The notes under the pieces: model-generated | What the model was told of the DNA's origin: nothing | Database searches by the model: none | The model's input: the letters and a program-made list of their open reading frames with translations, nothing else | Program-made: the position numbers and the translations under genes | Shown: positions 53,201-59,725 of the stretch, piece after piece | Layout of the letters: each line of letters starts with the position of its first letter | Numbering within the stretch: position 1 is the stretch's first letter | Assembly (NCBI GenBank): GCA_030407085.1 | Contig: CM059582.1 | Span: 2,480,001 to 2,544,000 of the forward strand | Direction: 5' to 3' | Source: Trichopria drosophilae | Taxonomy: Eukaryota > Arthropoda > Insecta > Hymenoptera > Diapriidae | DNA: 64,000 nucleotides

Positions 53201-54257
53201 ATTCGAAAGAGCGGGGTTCGAGCAATTGGAAACGTATATACCACAATTTTTTTCATTGAATTTAAATACTAAAAAATACTGACAAACTTCGTGTCAAATT
53301 TTTGTACATTTGGTCCTTAAAGGGATAAGTTCTTTGAGAATAAATTTAAAAAGAGTATGTCGAAATTTGCTTTGGTTTATCGAACATGGCCCATTCATAT
53401 TCGAATAGAAATATGATCTTTAGTATCTAAAATTATTTATTTCTAAACCTAATACCCTGAAACTCCTTTTCGTTTTTCAAAAAACCTTCTACAACCTTGC
53501 AATTGGAACTGAAACTTAAAAATGATTGCCCCATAAAATTGAATTTCGATAAAGTGAATTTAAAATGGCGCCCGAAACTGCGCGCTCATTGTCATGAATT
53601 TTTAATCTGTACGGAAAAATGTGGTAAAATTAAAAATCTTCAGGATCACCAAAAAATACATGTAAATTTTATCGGGATTCTTCAATCACTTTCAAATTTT
53701 GCAAAAAACTCTCAAGTTCAAAAATTCTAAAAGTGCGCTTATTGATTCTGTCAGGCTCGTAAAGCATCAATCATATTTCTGGATATATAATAAACATTTT
53801 TGTAGATATTAGATGGTTTTTCAATGTGGAGCATTTAATGTTGGTTAAATTAAGATCCATAAAACCTGCATAGACATTCCAGTAATATTCTATAAAATCC
53901 CTGACTTTTTCATTATAGATCGCTGTATTCGCTGGACCGATAATAGCAGTCCTCTTCTCGGTGTTTGGCTTCTGCATACGTTACGTCGACACCCCGTCTC
54001 CATTTCGATGGATCTTCCATATTTCGTACTTCCGGGCCAGCTTCCACAGCCTTCTTTATACGATCTATGGTTTTGACAGAAAGGATCTAAGCTGCGACGA
54101 ATTCTACTGCCACTACAAGAAGCCGACGAAGTTCCTCATGGAAATGGAGATCGGTGACACGAACGTCGTCAACAACTTCATCCTAATTGTCGGCATTGGA
54201 ATTCTCATGCATCTGCTCACCGCTACCGCCCTCTGGTGCAAGCTGAACCGAAGATAG
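8090..54257 (+). CDS. ABCG half-transporter gene, 3' seven exons (N-terminus missing)
   Basis: Seven exons with GT-AG borders join in phase (1,560 nt after one split-codon base) into 519 residues and a stop. Seen in order: end of the nucleotide-binding domain (Q-loop 30-31, signature LSGGQ 86-90, Walker B VLFLDE 106-111, H-loop His144), a short linker, then six membrane helices with the REH motif at 331-333 and an extracellular loop with Cys466 and Cys471. Members of this family are half-transporters of about 600-700 residues that dimerise in membranes and move lipids or other hydrophobic compounds. Motif wording is closest to the ABCG1/ABCG4-like group rather than eye-pigment white/scarlet/brown, as judged from memory. 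About 100-130 residues with Walker A are absent and none was found in 1-8089. Substrate is unknown. Confidence 0.93.
10380..10660. repeat. Foldback cluster with GCGCAC tandem motifs
   Basis: This GC-richer island lies in intron 1. It contains about three tandem copies of TTTGCGCACTACAA (10440-10480), and a 14-bp perfect palindrome GCGAAGTACTTCGC near 10488. An imperfect inverted repeat follows (AATAGTATACGATAC at 10546 against GTATCGTAATATACTATT ending about 10626). A hairpin with perfect 12-bp arms, AAAAGTTGATCA at 10629-10640, pairs with 10646-10657 around a CATAT loop. It is probably a composite non-autonomous element. Confidence 0.6.
11103..11250 (+). CDS. ABCG exon 2: signature motif and Walker B
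   Basis: Acceptor TTATGTACAG, donor ACTG|GTAATG. It starts in phase 0 and ends with one base of a Gly codon completed by exon 3. The 49 full codons hold the ABC signature ([17 protein letters not shown], residues 85-101) and Walker B with the catalytic glutamate ([11 protein letters not shown], residues 105-115). The wording SGGQ-KKRL with LALEL-type helix is characteristic of ABCG1-like half-transporters. It is followed by a 22.3-kb intron, by far the longest in the gene. Confidence 0.95.
16070..16310. repeat. Purine-rich strand-asymmetric tract
   Basis: The plus strand over about 240 bases is almost all A and G (AAGAGTAAAATG, GAGAGGGGGAGAGAAAGAAAAAAG). The long minus-strand open frame here is a side effect of the resulting poly-pyrimidine strand and encodes an implausible Leu/Ser/Phe string. 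Confidence 0.5.
22975..23150. repeat. Dispersed AT-rich repeat, copy A
   Basis: Shares ordered blocks with 27425-27610: GATTTTTACNAATAAA, then TTTAAATTANTCATTNNATT, then GAATTAGTTAANTTNGA followed by an AATGAAT block. By eye roughly three quarters of the bases match over about 150 bases. Family unknown. Confidence 0.5.
24572..24615 (+). repeat. TTAA-CCCTT terminus with GGGGTC/GACCCC hairpin
   Basis: TTAA at 24572-24575 is followed by CCCTTAAAGCGCC and a perfect hairpin GGGGTCACCCACGACCCC (24592-24609). TTAA plus CCC is the form of piggyBac- or Kolobok-type ends. A related GGGGGTCACC block recurs near 24938, but no matching right end was found, so this may be a fragment. Confidence 0.35.
25788..25957 (+). 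other. GC-richer island with a 53-codon ORF
   Basis: About 160 bases near 50% GC sit inside very AT-rich intron. An ATG at 25796 in a strong context (ACACCATGG) opens 53 codons to TAA at 25955-25957; the product begins [18 protein letters not shown] and has no family I recognise. Partial dyad symmetry is also visible (GAGCTCTGGCA against TGCGCACAGCTC), with E-box-like CAGCTG. It could be a small exon of another transcript, a regulatory element, or a transposon scrap. The composition contrast is observed; function is not. Confidence 0.3.
27425..27610. repeat. Dispersed AT-rich repeat, copy B
   Basis: Second copy of the repeat at 22975-23150, in the same orientation. A third, weaker relative may lie at 36600-36790 (TTTTTACTAGAAAACCATTA and TTAGTAGTTTTAGAATTAGT), where homology is harder to separate from simple AT richness. 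Confidence 0.5.
28893..29065 (+). mobile_element. SINE 3' part, copy 1 (fragment)
   Basis: Shares with 31632-31700 the block TGTAGGTTNCTG...CCTACATT and the tail AAACGNCGATNCNGCC followed by GTTAAATAA and an A-rich simple tail. This copy keeps about 90 internal bases lost from the other one. Its tRNA-like head is not visible, so it is 5' truncated. Confidence 0.6.
31427..31705 (+). mobile_element. tRNA-derived SINE, near full length
   Basis: The head resembles a tRNA gene: an A-box-like segment (CTATCAGGCGGTAACGCAC, 31431-31449) and a B box (GAGTTCGATCC, 31473-31483). An unrelated body of about 180 bases follows, ending GTTAAATAAAAATAAATAAA, an A-rich tail. The 3' half matches the fragment at 28893. 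It is about 275 bp, normal for SINEs, which borrow retrotransposon machinery in trans. It has no coding function; the 65-codon frame here is accidental. Confidence 0.75.
33588..33827 (+). CDS. ABCG exon 3: D-loop and H-loop
   Basis: Acceptor TAATTTCAG, donor TTTT|GTAAGT. It completes the split Gly codon to give the D-loop [10 protein letters not shown] (115-124), then [10 protein letters not shown] with the switch histidine (144), then a segment about the [13 protein letters not shown] beta-hairpin and the [10 protein letters not shown] motif that ends ABCG nucleotide-binding domains. The family usually has two glycines (ARGGRT) where this protein has ARIERRT. The frame stays open to 33919 inside the intron, but the strong GTAAGT donor and the exact join with exon 4 (ADF|LLEVA) fix the end at 33827. 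Confidence 0.95.
34497..34625. repeat. Pair of CCGTAAAAT palindromes
   Basis: CCGTAAAATCCGATTTTACGG (34500-34520) is almost perfectly self-complementary. GTCGTAAAATTTGGTTTTACGG near 34597-34618 is a second, diverged palindrome of the same kind. A single TTTTACGG half-site lies between them. Role unknown; it may be a terminus of a small element. Confidence 0.5.
35758..35790 (+). promoter_or_regulatory. Upstream element of 5S rRNA gene (copy 1)
   Basis: CTTGACACTCGGTATAGA (35758-35775) and TTTATAA (35784-35790) directly precede the 5S start. Both blocks recur at the same distances before the second 5S copy, where the bases between them differ. The TATA-like GGTATAGA at about -23 fits the upstream elements known for arthropod 5S genes. 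Confidence 0.6.
35791..35910 (+). rRNA. 5S rRNA gene, intronic copy 1
   Basis: 120 bases align without gaps, as far as can be judged, to insect 5S rRNA: GTTCTCGTTCGATCACTGAAG, AAGCAACATTGAGCGTGG, TTAGTACTTGGATGGGTGAC and CGCTTGGGAA are all present in order. Helix I closes as GACAAC with GTTGTC, which replaces the usual C-G pair by A-T on both sides, a compensatory change. A T-run follows at once (terminator). It lies in intron 3 of the ABCG gene, in sense orientation. Length and helix I suggest a working gene rather than a fragment; a variant or recent pseudogene remains possible. Confidence 0.8.
35908..35917 (+). terminator. Pol III terminator of 5S copy 1
   Basis: An unbroken T-run starts at the last bases of the 5S gene, the standard RNA polymerase III stop signal. 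Confidence 0.65.
36325..36441 (+). CDS. ABCG exon 4: NBD-TMD linker
   Basis: Acceptor GGTTTGCAG, donor AGATA|GTAAGT. With the base carried over from exon 3 it reads [20 protein letters not shown] and on through a charged linker (ERRCESEK). This matches the place of the EVASGEYGD segment in ABCG1-like proteins, just after the NPADF motif. It contributes only 38 full codons, so the linker between the two domains is short. It ends in phase 1 and joins exon 5 to make a Ser codon. Confidence 0.9.
38725..38921. mobile_element. Hairpin element with AGTGA flanks
   Basis: GGTCGAAAAACCGATAAATC (38740 on) is matched by the complement of GATTTGACGGGTTTTCGACC (ending 38910), with arms of about 40 bases rich in repeated GTCAAAAAGCCGA-like words. 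AGTGA occurs at both borders (38725-38729 and 38917-38921), a possible 5-bp target duplication. No supported protein; the overlapping minus-strand frames arise from the repeated words. Confidence 0.6.
39609..39872 (+). CDS. ABCG exon 5: TM helices 1-2
   Basis: Acceptor TTTTTACAG, donor GCAT|GTAAGT. It encodes residues 235-321: a polar stretch, the amphipathic connecting helix ([17 protein letters not shown]), TM1 (about 266-287, [19 protein letters not shown]) and TM2 (about 296-321). Two overlapping open frames cover this stretch; only the one starting 39611 matches the ABCG fold and joins both neighbours in phase. The join to exon 6 (TLA|FPLEM) reproduces the TFPLEM motif of the family, so no coding exon is missing between them in spite of an 11.6-kb intron. 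Confidence 0.94.
40700..41850 (+). pseudogene. Non-LTR reverse transcriptase remnant 1
   Basis: A decayed reverse transcriptase reads in several plus-strand frames. The pieces, in correct domain order, are [20 protein letters not shown] (40729 on), [19 protein letters not shown] (40995 on), the catalytic box as [11 protein letters not shown] (41094 on; normally FADD), [18 protein letters not shown] (41322 on), and a C-terminal [16 protein letters not shown] piece (41524 on). The QGTVNSP wording suggests the I/Jockey superfamily. Many frameshifts and stops and the changed FADD box make it inactive. No endonuclease or clear ends were seen. Confidence 0.75.
42120..42399 (+). pseudogene. Jockey-like retrotransposon, 5' fragment of a split copy
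   Basis: The start of a reverse transcriptase domain reads [20 protein letters not shown] and [12 protein letters not shown] (up to about 42360), the usual ...KAPGIDGI..LLK segment. It stops at about 42390 where a CR1-like element begins. The next expected segment (YFP.QWK...) appears 5.6 kb further on at 47975, in the same strand, so both pieces are best read as one older copy split by later insertions. Confidence 0.65.
42592..43566 (+). pseudogene. CR1-like ORF1 (PHD-type zinc finger, coiled coil), one stop
   Basis: One frame of 325 codons is interrupted only by TAG at 43039-43041. It begins at ATG 42592. Residues 1-60 hold a PHD-like cysteine pattern (CAKCG, WICDLCQ, CTECC, YYCEECK). A Lys/Glu/Leu-rich coiled coil covers about 65-150, and after the stop a C-terminal RNA-binding-like segment with [14 protein letters not shown] follows. 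This layout is typical of arthropod CR1-clade ORF1 proteins, which bind the element RNA. In intact elements the product acts as a nucleic-acid chaperone. Confidence 0.75.
43614..44165 (+). pseudogene. CR1-like ORF2 endonuclease domain, truncated
   Basis: 183 codons carry the apurinic-type endonuclease motifs of non-LTR elements: [20 protein letters not shown] (catalytic Glu), [29 protein letters not shown] and [11 protein letters not shown]. The final SDH motif and all of the reverse transcriptase are missing, and the frame stops at TAA 44163. In intact elements this domain nicks target DNA to prime reverse transcription. Confidence 0.8.
44190..44412 (+). pseudogene. CR1-like ORF2 C-terminal end
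   Basis: In the same frame as the endonuclease come [18 protein letters not shown] and [18 protein letters not shown], the conserved C-terminal end of CR1-type ORF2. One frameshift near 44380 leads into [10 protein letters not shown] and a stop. This marks the downstream side of the internal deletion. Confidence 0.75.
44526..45002 (+). repeat. Left terminal inverted repeat
   Basis: Matches the reverse complement of 47381-47858 along its full length, up to GATACGCG. It contains poly-T, several ATGGCGG/GGCGCC-containing blocks and an antisense copy of the last roughly 35 codons of the transposase frame. Confidence 0.9.
45195..45900. repeat. Nested foldback sequences inside the DNA transposon
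   Basis: At least three inverted pairs are nested. GCGATTTCCCAAACCGGGAT (45551 on) pairs with the complement of ATCCCGGTTTGGGAAATTGC (ending 45840). AGAATGCCTCAGACTGC (45704 on) pairs with GCAGTCTGAGACATTCT ending about 45781. CCGGGAGGAAAGC (45603) pairs with GCTTATCCTCCCGG ending about 45665. Outside these lie GTGCGGAAAATGCG-type words (45207, 45322) and a related TTCGGAAAACACACATTTTC near 45860. The region also holds a G homopolymer at 45410-45420. The 92-codon frame here is not a gene. Confidence 0.65.
46013..47483 (+). pseudogene. Decayed transposase of the DNA transposon
   Basis: Three open pieces follow one another. 46013-46246 is basic, with CDSC. 46234-46827 starts [20 protein letters not shown], has Cys/His pairs (CVCKIHQ), and ends [15 protein letters not shown]. 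47112-47483 contains [17 protein letters not shown]. Between the last two the reading continues through TAA 46825, a +1 shift near 46915 and TAG 47101, with [13 protein letters not shown] in between. Candidate catalytic acids are Asp in GDFAENYS (46795), Asp in FTDGAASQ (47040) and Asp in CDGLGG (47163). Two stops and at least two frameshifts inactivate it. The DDE/DDD reading is inference from motif shape. Confidence 0.7.
47381..47858 (-). repeat. Right terminal inverted repeat
   Basis: Reverse complement of the left repeat. The last transposase frame runs about 100 bases into it and ends at 47483. Confidence 0.9.
47870..47945. repeat. A-run and (AAT)n microsatellite
   Basis: A run of As followed by imperfect AAT repeats lies just outside the right end of the DNA transposon. 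The Tyr/Ile-rich minus-strand frames here are artefacts of it. Confidence 0.8.
47950..49070 (+). pseudogene. Jockey-like retrotransposon, 3' fragment of the split copy
   Basis: Reverse transcriptase motifs appear in order but in shifting frames. [20 protein letters not shown] (47982 on) comes first, then [17 protein letters not shown] with catalytic Asp (48238 on), [16 protein letters not shown] (48418 on), and FVDN in place of FADD near 48505. The last open stretch, 48813-49046, reads [20 protein letters not shown] and onward to a [11 protein letters not shown] segment, the usual end of Jockey-clade ORF2. Several stops and frameshifts are present. Continues the fragment at 42120-42399. Confidence 0.75.
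49217..49789. repeat. Long inverted repeat with a ~295-bp insertion in one arm
   Basis: The left arm 49217-49318 is continuous. Its outer part (AAACAAGTAAAATTTCTTGG and on through GTATAGACGACAATTG) pairs with 49724-49789. Its inner part (ACAATACATTTAGTATAAAG and on) pairs with 49384-49425. The right arm is thus split by 49426-49723. The loop holds an (AT)n run at 49341-49362. The insertion carries a hammerhead-like motif, described separately. Confidence 0.8.
49526..49550 (+). ncRNA. Hammerhead-ribozyme-like motif (possible Penelope-like remnant)
   Basis: CTGAAGA, then GCAC-AA-GTGC as a 4-bp stem, then GAAA, then CGTC. This is the order CUGANGA / stem II / GAAA / short stem III / GUC of hammerhead ribozymes, and the compact form is known from Penelope-like retroelements. 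The 2-base loop and near-absent stem III make activity doubtful. No Penelope protein is visible here. Confidence 0.35.
49855..49918 (+). pseudogene. 5S rRNA fragment
   Basis: GTTCTCGTTCGATCACCGAA and ATTAAGCG match internal 5S sequence, followed by a decayed part with GTGTGCTTAGTATTGGTA in place of CGTGGTTAGTACTTGGATG. It lacks the 5' 30 bases, the 3' part, the upstream element and a terminator. Being closer to the CCGAAATTAAGC form of 5S, it does not look like a recent copy of the two intact genes. Confidence 0.65.
50651..50683 (+). promoter_or_regulatory. Upstream element of 5S rRNA gene (copy 2)
   Basis: CTTGACACTCGGTATAGA at 50651-50668 and TTTATAA at 50677-50683, at exactly the distances seen before copy 1 (33 bases from block start to the 5S start). 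Confidence 0.6.
50684..50803 (+). rRNA. 5S rRNA gene, intronic copy 2
   Basis: 120 bases differing from copy 1 at about six sites. Helix I again closes as GACAAC with GTTGTC. The internal control region (AAGTTAAGCAAC, TACTTGGATGGGTGACCGC) is intact. Changes include CC to TA near the end of helix IV (GGGAATACCACG) and G to A in CGTATTGTTG. It lies in intron 5, in sense orientation, and ends in a long T-run. Probably functional or recently so. Confidence 0.78.
50802..50810 (+). terminator. Pol III terminator of 5S copy 2
   Basis: Long T-run at the 3' end of the 5S gene. Confidence 0.65.
51464..51720 (+). CDS. ABCG exon 6: REH motif, TM helices 3-4
   Basis: Acceptor TTATTTCGGCAG, donor AAG|GTCAGC. 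It encodes residues 323-407: [19 protein letters not shown] with the REH motif, TM3 (about 344-369, including VEIPFQ) and TM4 (about 379-402, ending FFIGATT). The exon is clearly more GC-rich than its intron flanks. It ends in phase 0. A TTAA-CCCTT transposon-like end starts only about 40 bases after the donor. Confidence 0.95.
51761..51785 (+). repeat. TTAA-CCCTTA terminus after exon 6
   Basis: TTAA at 51761-51764 followed by CCCTTAAAAGCACACA resembles the ends at 24572 and 52048. No matching right end was found before the next TTAA-CCC end at 52048, so it is a likely fragment. Confidence 0.3.
52048..53328. mobile_element. 1.27-kb palindromic foldback element, TTAA-flanked
   Basis: The left arm 52052-52663 and right arm 52713-53324 are complementary over about 612 bases with few differences, around a loop of about 49 bases. 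Termini are CCCTTTAAGGACCAAATG and its complement. Flanks are TTAA on the left (52048) and ATAA on the right (53325), fitting a TTAA target site with one mutation, as made by piggyBac- or Kolobok-type transposases. It has no coding frame. It fills most of intron 6; as RNA the whole element would fold into one long hairpin. Confidence 0.85.
53919..54257 (+). CDS. ABCG exon 7: TM helices 5-6 and stop
   Basis: Acceptor TTTTTCATTATAG. It encodes the last 112 residues and ends with TAG at 54255-54257. TM5 is about 408-425. The re-entrant helix [19 protein letters not shown] follows, then the extracellular loop with Cys466 and Cys471 (SCDEFYCHY), which in this family can form disulfides. TM6 is about 493-514, and the short basic tail KLNRR is the usual cytoplasmic C-terminus of half-transporters. 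The exon has markedly higher GC and C-ending codons than exons 4 and 5. Confidence 0.95.
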   Translation: MAVFAGPIIAVLFSVFGFCIRYVDTPSPFRWIFHISYFRASFHSLLYTIYGFDRKDLSCDEFYCHYKKPTKFLMEMEIGDTNVVNNFILIVGIGILMHLLTATALWCKLNRR

Positions 54258-55591
54258 GGACCCGAAGTTTTTTAAATCTTTTTTACGAAATTTTTTAAAC
54301 GCATTTCCATGATATTGTAGATGTAGATCCGTGGGTCTTTCGAACGAAACTACGCGCGAGCTTAGCTTTAAATAAGCTGAACTTAGTATGTCCGAGATAT
54401 CTTATAAGTGAGTTCTTTATGAACTTTTCACTCGACGGAGTTCCCGGAGTTGATTCTATTCCGTGATGTGCGTTTATTGTATTTAACGTTCTGAACCTAG
54501 TAAACTGATGGCCTCGTAAATACAGCTATCGTTTTTGATCGTATATCCGGTTTTAAAACGAAGAGTGTTTGAGGTTCAGTATTGACAAATGTTTTGCTAG
54601 GTTAAGAAAGAGCAGCGTCCGAACATCGAATTCTTTATTGCTGTTATCATCCGAAGATATCTGTCGATAAATCTCGACATTTGCTGATATCAACAGGTAT
54701 CGGATAGTGAGAATTAAATTTCAATCGTACACAGCTAAATAGCGAGACGTAGGACGATAACAGCTGATGTCAAGATCTTTCGAAAAATAGTGCAAAAAAG
54801 AAACTGAAGATTGGTCGTCTGCTAATCAGTAGAATATCGAAACATTGTCTTACAGAACTAGTCCTGATTTTTATTCCGTGTAGCGTATAGTCAAATTCGA
54901 CAAAATTTGGGAAATGTCACAATATCAAGAATCGCTTACGAGAAAATACACACGCTTAACCGTACAGATTTCTGGACACATTAGTAAATCATTTGCTAAA
55001 AAATTATCATTTAATGGTATAGAATCAAAATTGAGGCTATGGAATAACAACAAAATTAATAAAAGACAAAATTTAAGTCGTCCTTTGCTGGACATAAGGA
55101 TGCTCGTTAACGTATTTATGTATTTTAAGTCATGACATTCGAGCGACACCGATGTTGACATTAGTTTCTAAGACGTGTATAAAGAAGATTCGATACTGAA
55201 AAAAACAAGGCGGGTACTTAACGCCTATATTTTTTTTTCTACCAATAACGCTCGTGTTTTTTCCAGTAAGAGAAGAAAGTGCCTTTACATCTTATGAACC
55301 AGGTATTTTCTTAATTTTATTGTGGAATCGACAACCTCGAATTTGTAAATTGCAGTCCGATTGTAGTCATTATGATAGTTTACACGTTCCGAATAATCTT
55401 AAGTTAAGAATTTTTCGAATAAGTTGTTCGCATATCGGCATTAATAGTTCGTCATTGGATGTTTGATTTCTTTGGGTTTATCGATTGTTCAGAAACAATA
55501 TCCTTATTTAAGGTAGAACTCAATCGTTCATATGCCGAATGCTTAAATATTGTAATTTCCGGAGTTTATTGTGCGTTAGAAGAATGTGTTT

Positions 55592-55597
55592 AATAAA
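55592..55597 (+). promoter_or_regulatory. Candidate poly(A) signal AATAAA (proximal)
   Basis: AATAAA about 1.33 kb after the ABCG stop codon. A T-rich, GT-containing stretch follows within 50 bases. Use is unproven. Confidence 0.35.
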
Positions 55598-55924
55598 TTT
55601 TAGCTGAAGAATCAACCTGCTTGAAGTTGATTAATTTGTCATGTTTATAACGTAATGAAAGAAACATTTTATCGAAAAATATTTGTTAATGGCGATCTTT
55701 ATATTTTAAGAAATATTTTGTAATGTTCTTTTACTTCACTCCCGTCGCGATCGACCATGTGGAAGTCTCGTGTAAAAAATACAATTTTACATAAGGATAG
55801 TCCTTGTCGGCTACTATTTTAATATTTCTAATAAGAATGGGTGAAAATAACAAGTGGATAAATTATTGTTTGTAACTGTAAAAGATACTTTACATGGAGA
55901 AAATACTGTACATACAAACTATTT

Positions 55925-55930
55925 AATAAA
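55925..55930 (+). promoter_or_regulatory. Candidate poly(A) signal AATAAA (distal)
   Basis: AATAAA followed within 40 bases by a strongly T-rich stretch (TTGTTCTTTATTATTTCTTTT), a good downstream element. It also marks the end of the more GC-balanced block, so it is the preferred end of the transcript. Confidence 0.45.
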
Positions 55931-55950
55931 ATGAGTTTACAATTGTATTA

Positions 55951-58290
55951 TTGTTCTTTATTATTTCTTTTAGATATTTTCTTGAATTTTTCATATCTCA
56001 TTGCTTAATATGGTTGTAGTTTTCTAGTTTTCAAATCATTTAATATAAAGGGCAACAGATTTGAATGTAGAAGAAATGTTGTATAGGTCTAGTTAAAGGA
56101 CAGAAAAGTATAAAATTATTTGACATTACGACTCTTATCTAAGTCTTTTTACGTTGTTTTCTATGTGACCTTTCATGTTTACTCTAATTTTTAATTTTTG
56201 CAAGAATTATTGTATTGGTGTAATCAAAAGCTGAGCTAGGCCACAGCCTGCAAACACTATCCGCTTTAGTTACTCTCCATGAGAATCTTTACCCTGGGTA
56301 AAAAAGAAAAAAAGGTAACGTAGTTTTTGGACGCCCCCTAGCCTTTTTTTCCATGTATGAATTTCCAATTTTCCTGTAGTTTTCTGTTAATGAGTAAAAC
56401 TTCACTCTCATGCATTCAAAGATGTGAATCACTATCGGATTCTTCTAATATTGAAAAAAAACAGTAAGGTTTTTGAATTTTTACATTTTCGTAATTTACA
56501 TAATTAAGGAATTTAGGGAAAAAAAAATTTGAAGGAACAAGAAATAATTGTTGGACTGTATTCTATGTTATATTTTCCAACACTTTTCAATATTTGTTTT
56601 CCAACCATTCCATTCGTTGTTTTCGGATTTAAGGAATACAAATAAAGATTTTCTGGATTGAGAATTGAGATTGTCAATTTTTTAAAAGTCATCGTTGTTG
56701 TTATCCGCATCGTGAGTAAGTGTTCTTAAAACAAAGACATCTTTATGCGCCGTCATTGATGATATCTATAGGCGTCTTCCTTCACTTCTTGGTATTTAGA
56801 TTTTCGACATGTTAAGGTAAAAACTGAATAACGCAAGTTGACATAAATGAACATTTTGGACGTTGAGACAATAATTTTAACAGAATTTCTGCGTATGAAT
56901 CTCATAAGCCTTTATCATATACTAACGTCTTTTAACTGCAACCGGACAACGGTCAACGTATGAATGGTTGCAGTCATCCAGTCACTTACAGTCTAGGAAG
57001 ATAATGTTTGATCCTTAACTGACACTCTTTTATCAAATATAAAACTATTTAAGACTGATTAGTTCTTTGGTTTTATTATTATTTATTATTTGGTTTTATT
57101 ATTAGTTATTTGGCCAGTCTGCCAACTGTGAGACAGCTCTTGAAAGATATAAATTAAAATAATAATGTTGCTGTATACGAATTTTTAATGGATTTTTTCC
57201 TTAATTAGTTCTCGAAAAATAATAATTATTTTATAATTGTTCAATTTTTGTAAAAACTTTTTGTTGAGTTATTTTAAAAACAACCTTTGTCCAATGAAAT
57301 TGCTGTATACATTTGCATTCTGGTAGATAGCAATCTTATCGCATGGCGTCATAAAGTGAAATACTGTACGTGCATACGGTACAATAGGACTAATAAGAAT
57401 ACAAAATTTAGTTACTCCAACGAACTAAATGTAATACATGCAACCAATAGATAGTTATCCCAACCACTTCAAATCCAAGCAACTTCAAATAGTCGTCCCA
57501 ACCAATTTATTGCCAGGGTCACTAGGTCGGTTAGTAAGGGCAGCCAATTTATTCATTATTCCAATCAAGTCGCTTTTTTTCGTGTGGTCAGAAACGCACA
57601 TTTTAACATATTTAATCTCAATTTTCTCGAAAATGCGATACTTTAAGAAAATTCTGCTAACTTCATCGTTTTCAGCCCGAAAATCCGTTGGGAAATGATA
57701 CTGCAATTGTCAAAAGAAAAATCAGTGTTGAACAATGTAATTTAGTTTAGTAAATAATTAAAATTTAATGACATGTTATGGTCGAAAAATGTCGAATTAG
57801 AGAAGAGAATGAATAACTTTCCGTAATCGTTGGAGACTAACGATACTTTACCAGATCATCACAAAGTCTTCGAAAATGGTACTAGAGTATTTCATTCTTT
57901 TAACTTGATATGTTTGGTTCTTTTTGCTATAATATTTGAAATTTTGTTCTTTTTGATATTAGAAAATTTTATGTATACCCTAACCGTTTTTGTAATTAGC
58001 GCTAAGCTCACGCGACAAGTGAGATCAAACGCAAGTTACGGTCCTGGTTAGAGATTTACAAATTCTATACATTTTGGGAGCCGACCTAATTTCTTCCACG
58101 TCAAATGAAACTTGGCTTCATCCTTTATATGGAATCACACCCTCACCAATGGAATTCAGAAAGAGATTAAGTTAGAGATCTAAAGAGGTTTTGTGTGATA
58201 CCTGGCGCCTCCACTCCGATCTCTCTGGTCAACAACAAACCATTGCGAGAGGATTCGCTATGAAAAACTAATAAAATAAGATTGTTCTTC
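55951..58290. other. Intergenic, nothing recognised
   Basis: AT-rich DNA downstream of the ABCG gene. Short frames (for example at 57438 and 57830) show no family motifs and no splice context. No promoter or RNA gene is recognised. Confidence 0.6.
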
Positions 58291-58296
58291 AATTAA

Positions 58297-58960
58297 AGGA
58301 CAAGTTATTTCCTCAATTTTCCTTAGACCAAAACCAAGATAGTTCGACGAGATATTAAATTTAAAATGTTTCAATGAAGTTATTACTTGCAACCATTTCA
58401 AAATGGAAGATGCGACCTTAAAAACTTAATAACGAAAAATACCCAAATGGTTAAATTAGATTTAAAGATGCATATTTCATCATTTCAATTGAATCAAAAA
58501 GTATAAAGAGAATACATTAGATTTAGTGTCAGTGATGGTTTATTTGAATGCGTTTGTCTTCCATTTGAATTAGATGCAGCTGCATTAATTTTTACAATTC
58601 AATGCAACTCACCATAGCAAAAATGGTATGTCATTTAGATAGATGATATTGTATTAGCTGTAGTACTTTTTGCGTGTTTAAAAAATGTAAACTTGACTGA
58701 AAAAATATTCATAAAACTAGGTTTCATAATTAAGTCATAGAAAGTGAGGGACGTTAAATTTACATATTACGCACTCTTAAATCGAGTATATCCATATATT
58801 TATAATAAGCCATATGAAACATCATGTATGCATTTTAAAAAGATTAACCATCTTGATAGTGGAAACTTTTATAATATCGTCTGGAGAAATCTACTAGTGA
58901 AGTAACTCTACAAGAGTATATTGGAGAATATCATCACTTCGACCACTGTTAAATCTGCGA
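58297..58960 (+). pseudogene. DIRS-like reverse transcriptase remnant
   Basis: Motifs come in the right order but in shifting frames. They are GQVISSIFLRPKPR (58299 on), HFKMEDATLKNLI (58398 on), VKLDLK then DAYFIISIE (58450-58488, one base short between them), FECVCLPFELDAAALIF (about 58545 on), and a catalytic box reading YVI-x-IDDIVLA (58627 on; usual form YLDDILL). KIFIKLGFIIKS follows at 58703. The LPFGL..AP and HFKME words are those of DIRS-type elements, with Ty3-like alternatives less likely. No tyrosine recombinase was seen. Stops in most segments make it dead. Confidence 0.6.
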
Positions 58961-59725
58961 TTTGATTATTGACAGCTCATACTGAATTTGGAGAAGAACA
59001 TTAATATCATCTTTTCTGATAAAAGTGATTCATAGATTAAAAAAAGTGAGAAATGTTTACCACGTGCGGTATTCTGATAAAAGCGCGGAGTTAAATAAGT
59101 ATGATGTTTAACACCGATGACGATTCTGTATGTTTTTAGAATATCGGTGTGATATTCTCTGGACCATTTAGAATATTTATATATTATCAGAGATATCAGA
59201 CACCGATAAAAATTTATATCCTAGCTTTATATAGCCGCCCAGTTCCTATTTTTGATGTTGATTTCTAATAACGTTGCTGATCACGTTGTTTTCAAGATAC
59301 ACATTTATTCTTGTACGTACATTTCACACCTTATAGGGCGTTCTTTTAAATCTGTCATTGCTGTGAATGCTCTCAAACCTCAAATCGGTCTAGTTCACAC
59401 TGACAAATTTGTAACATTGTATATAATGTTAGAACCAACTGAACCATTGACCAATTTAAGATTTGCTAGATTGAGAAGAGTGCTAAATATTTAAAAGTCA
59501 GTTCAGAGGGAGAATTTGGAGTATATCATTAAAAATAGTGTTAAAACTATTATCGATGAAATTCTACCAAGCGTTGCCTCAGTCTTGTGATCTGATATTT
59601 GATGTTGTTGTCGATAAACTTGCCAGCTTTCAAACGCCATATTGGGCGAACTACTGGTCCAACAACAAGCACAAAAATCCCCAGTTTCGTCCTGAAAAGA
59701 CGAATATATATTTTCGCCGACATAC

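Larger units (their letters stand above)
54258..55950 (+). other. Likely 3' UTR of the ABCG gene
   Basis: About 1.7 kb following the stop codon is more GC-balanced than the surrounding DNA and has no supported coding frame. Two AATAAA hexamers lie near its end, at 55592 and 55925. The extent is inferred from those signals only. Confidence 0.5.
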
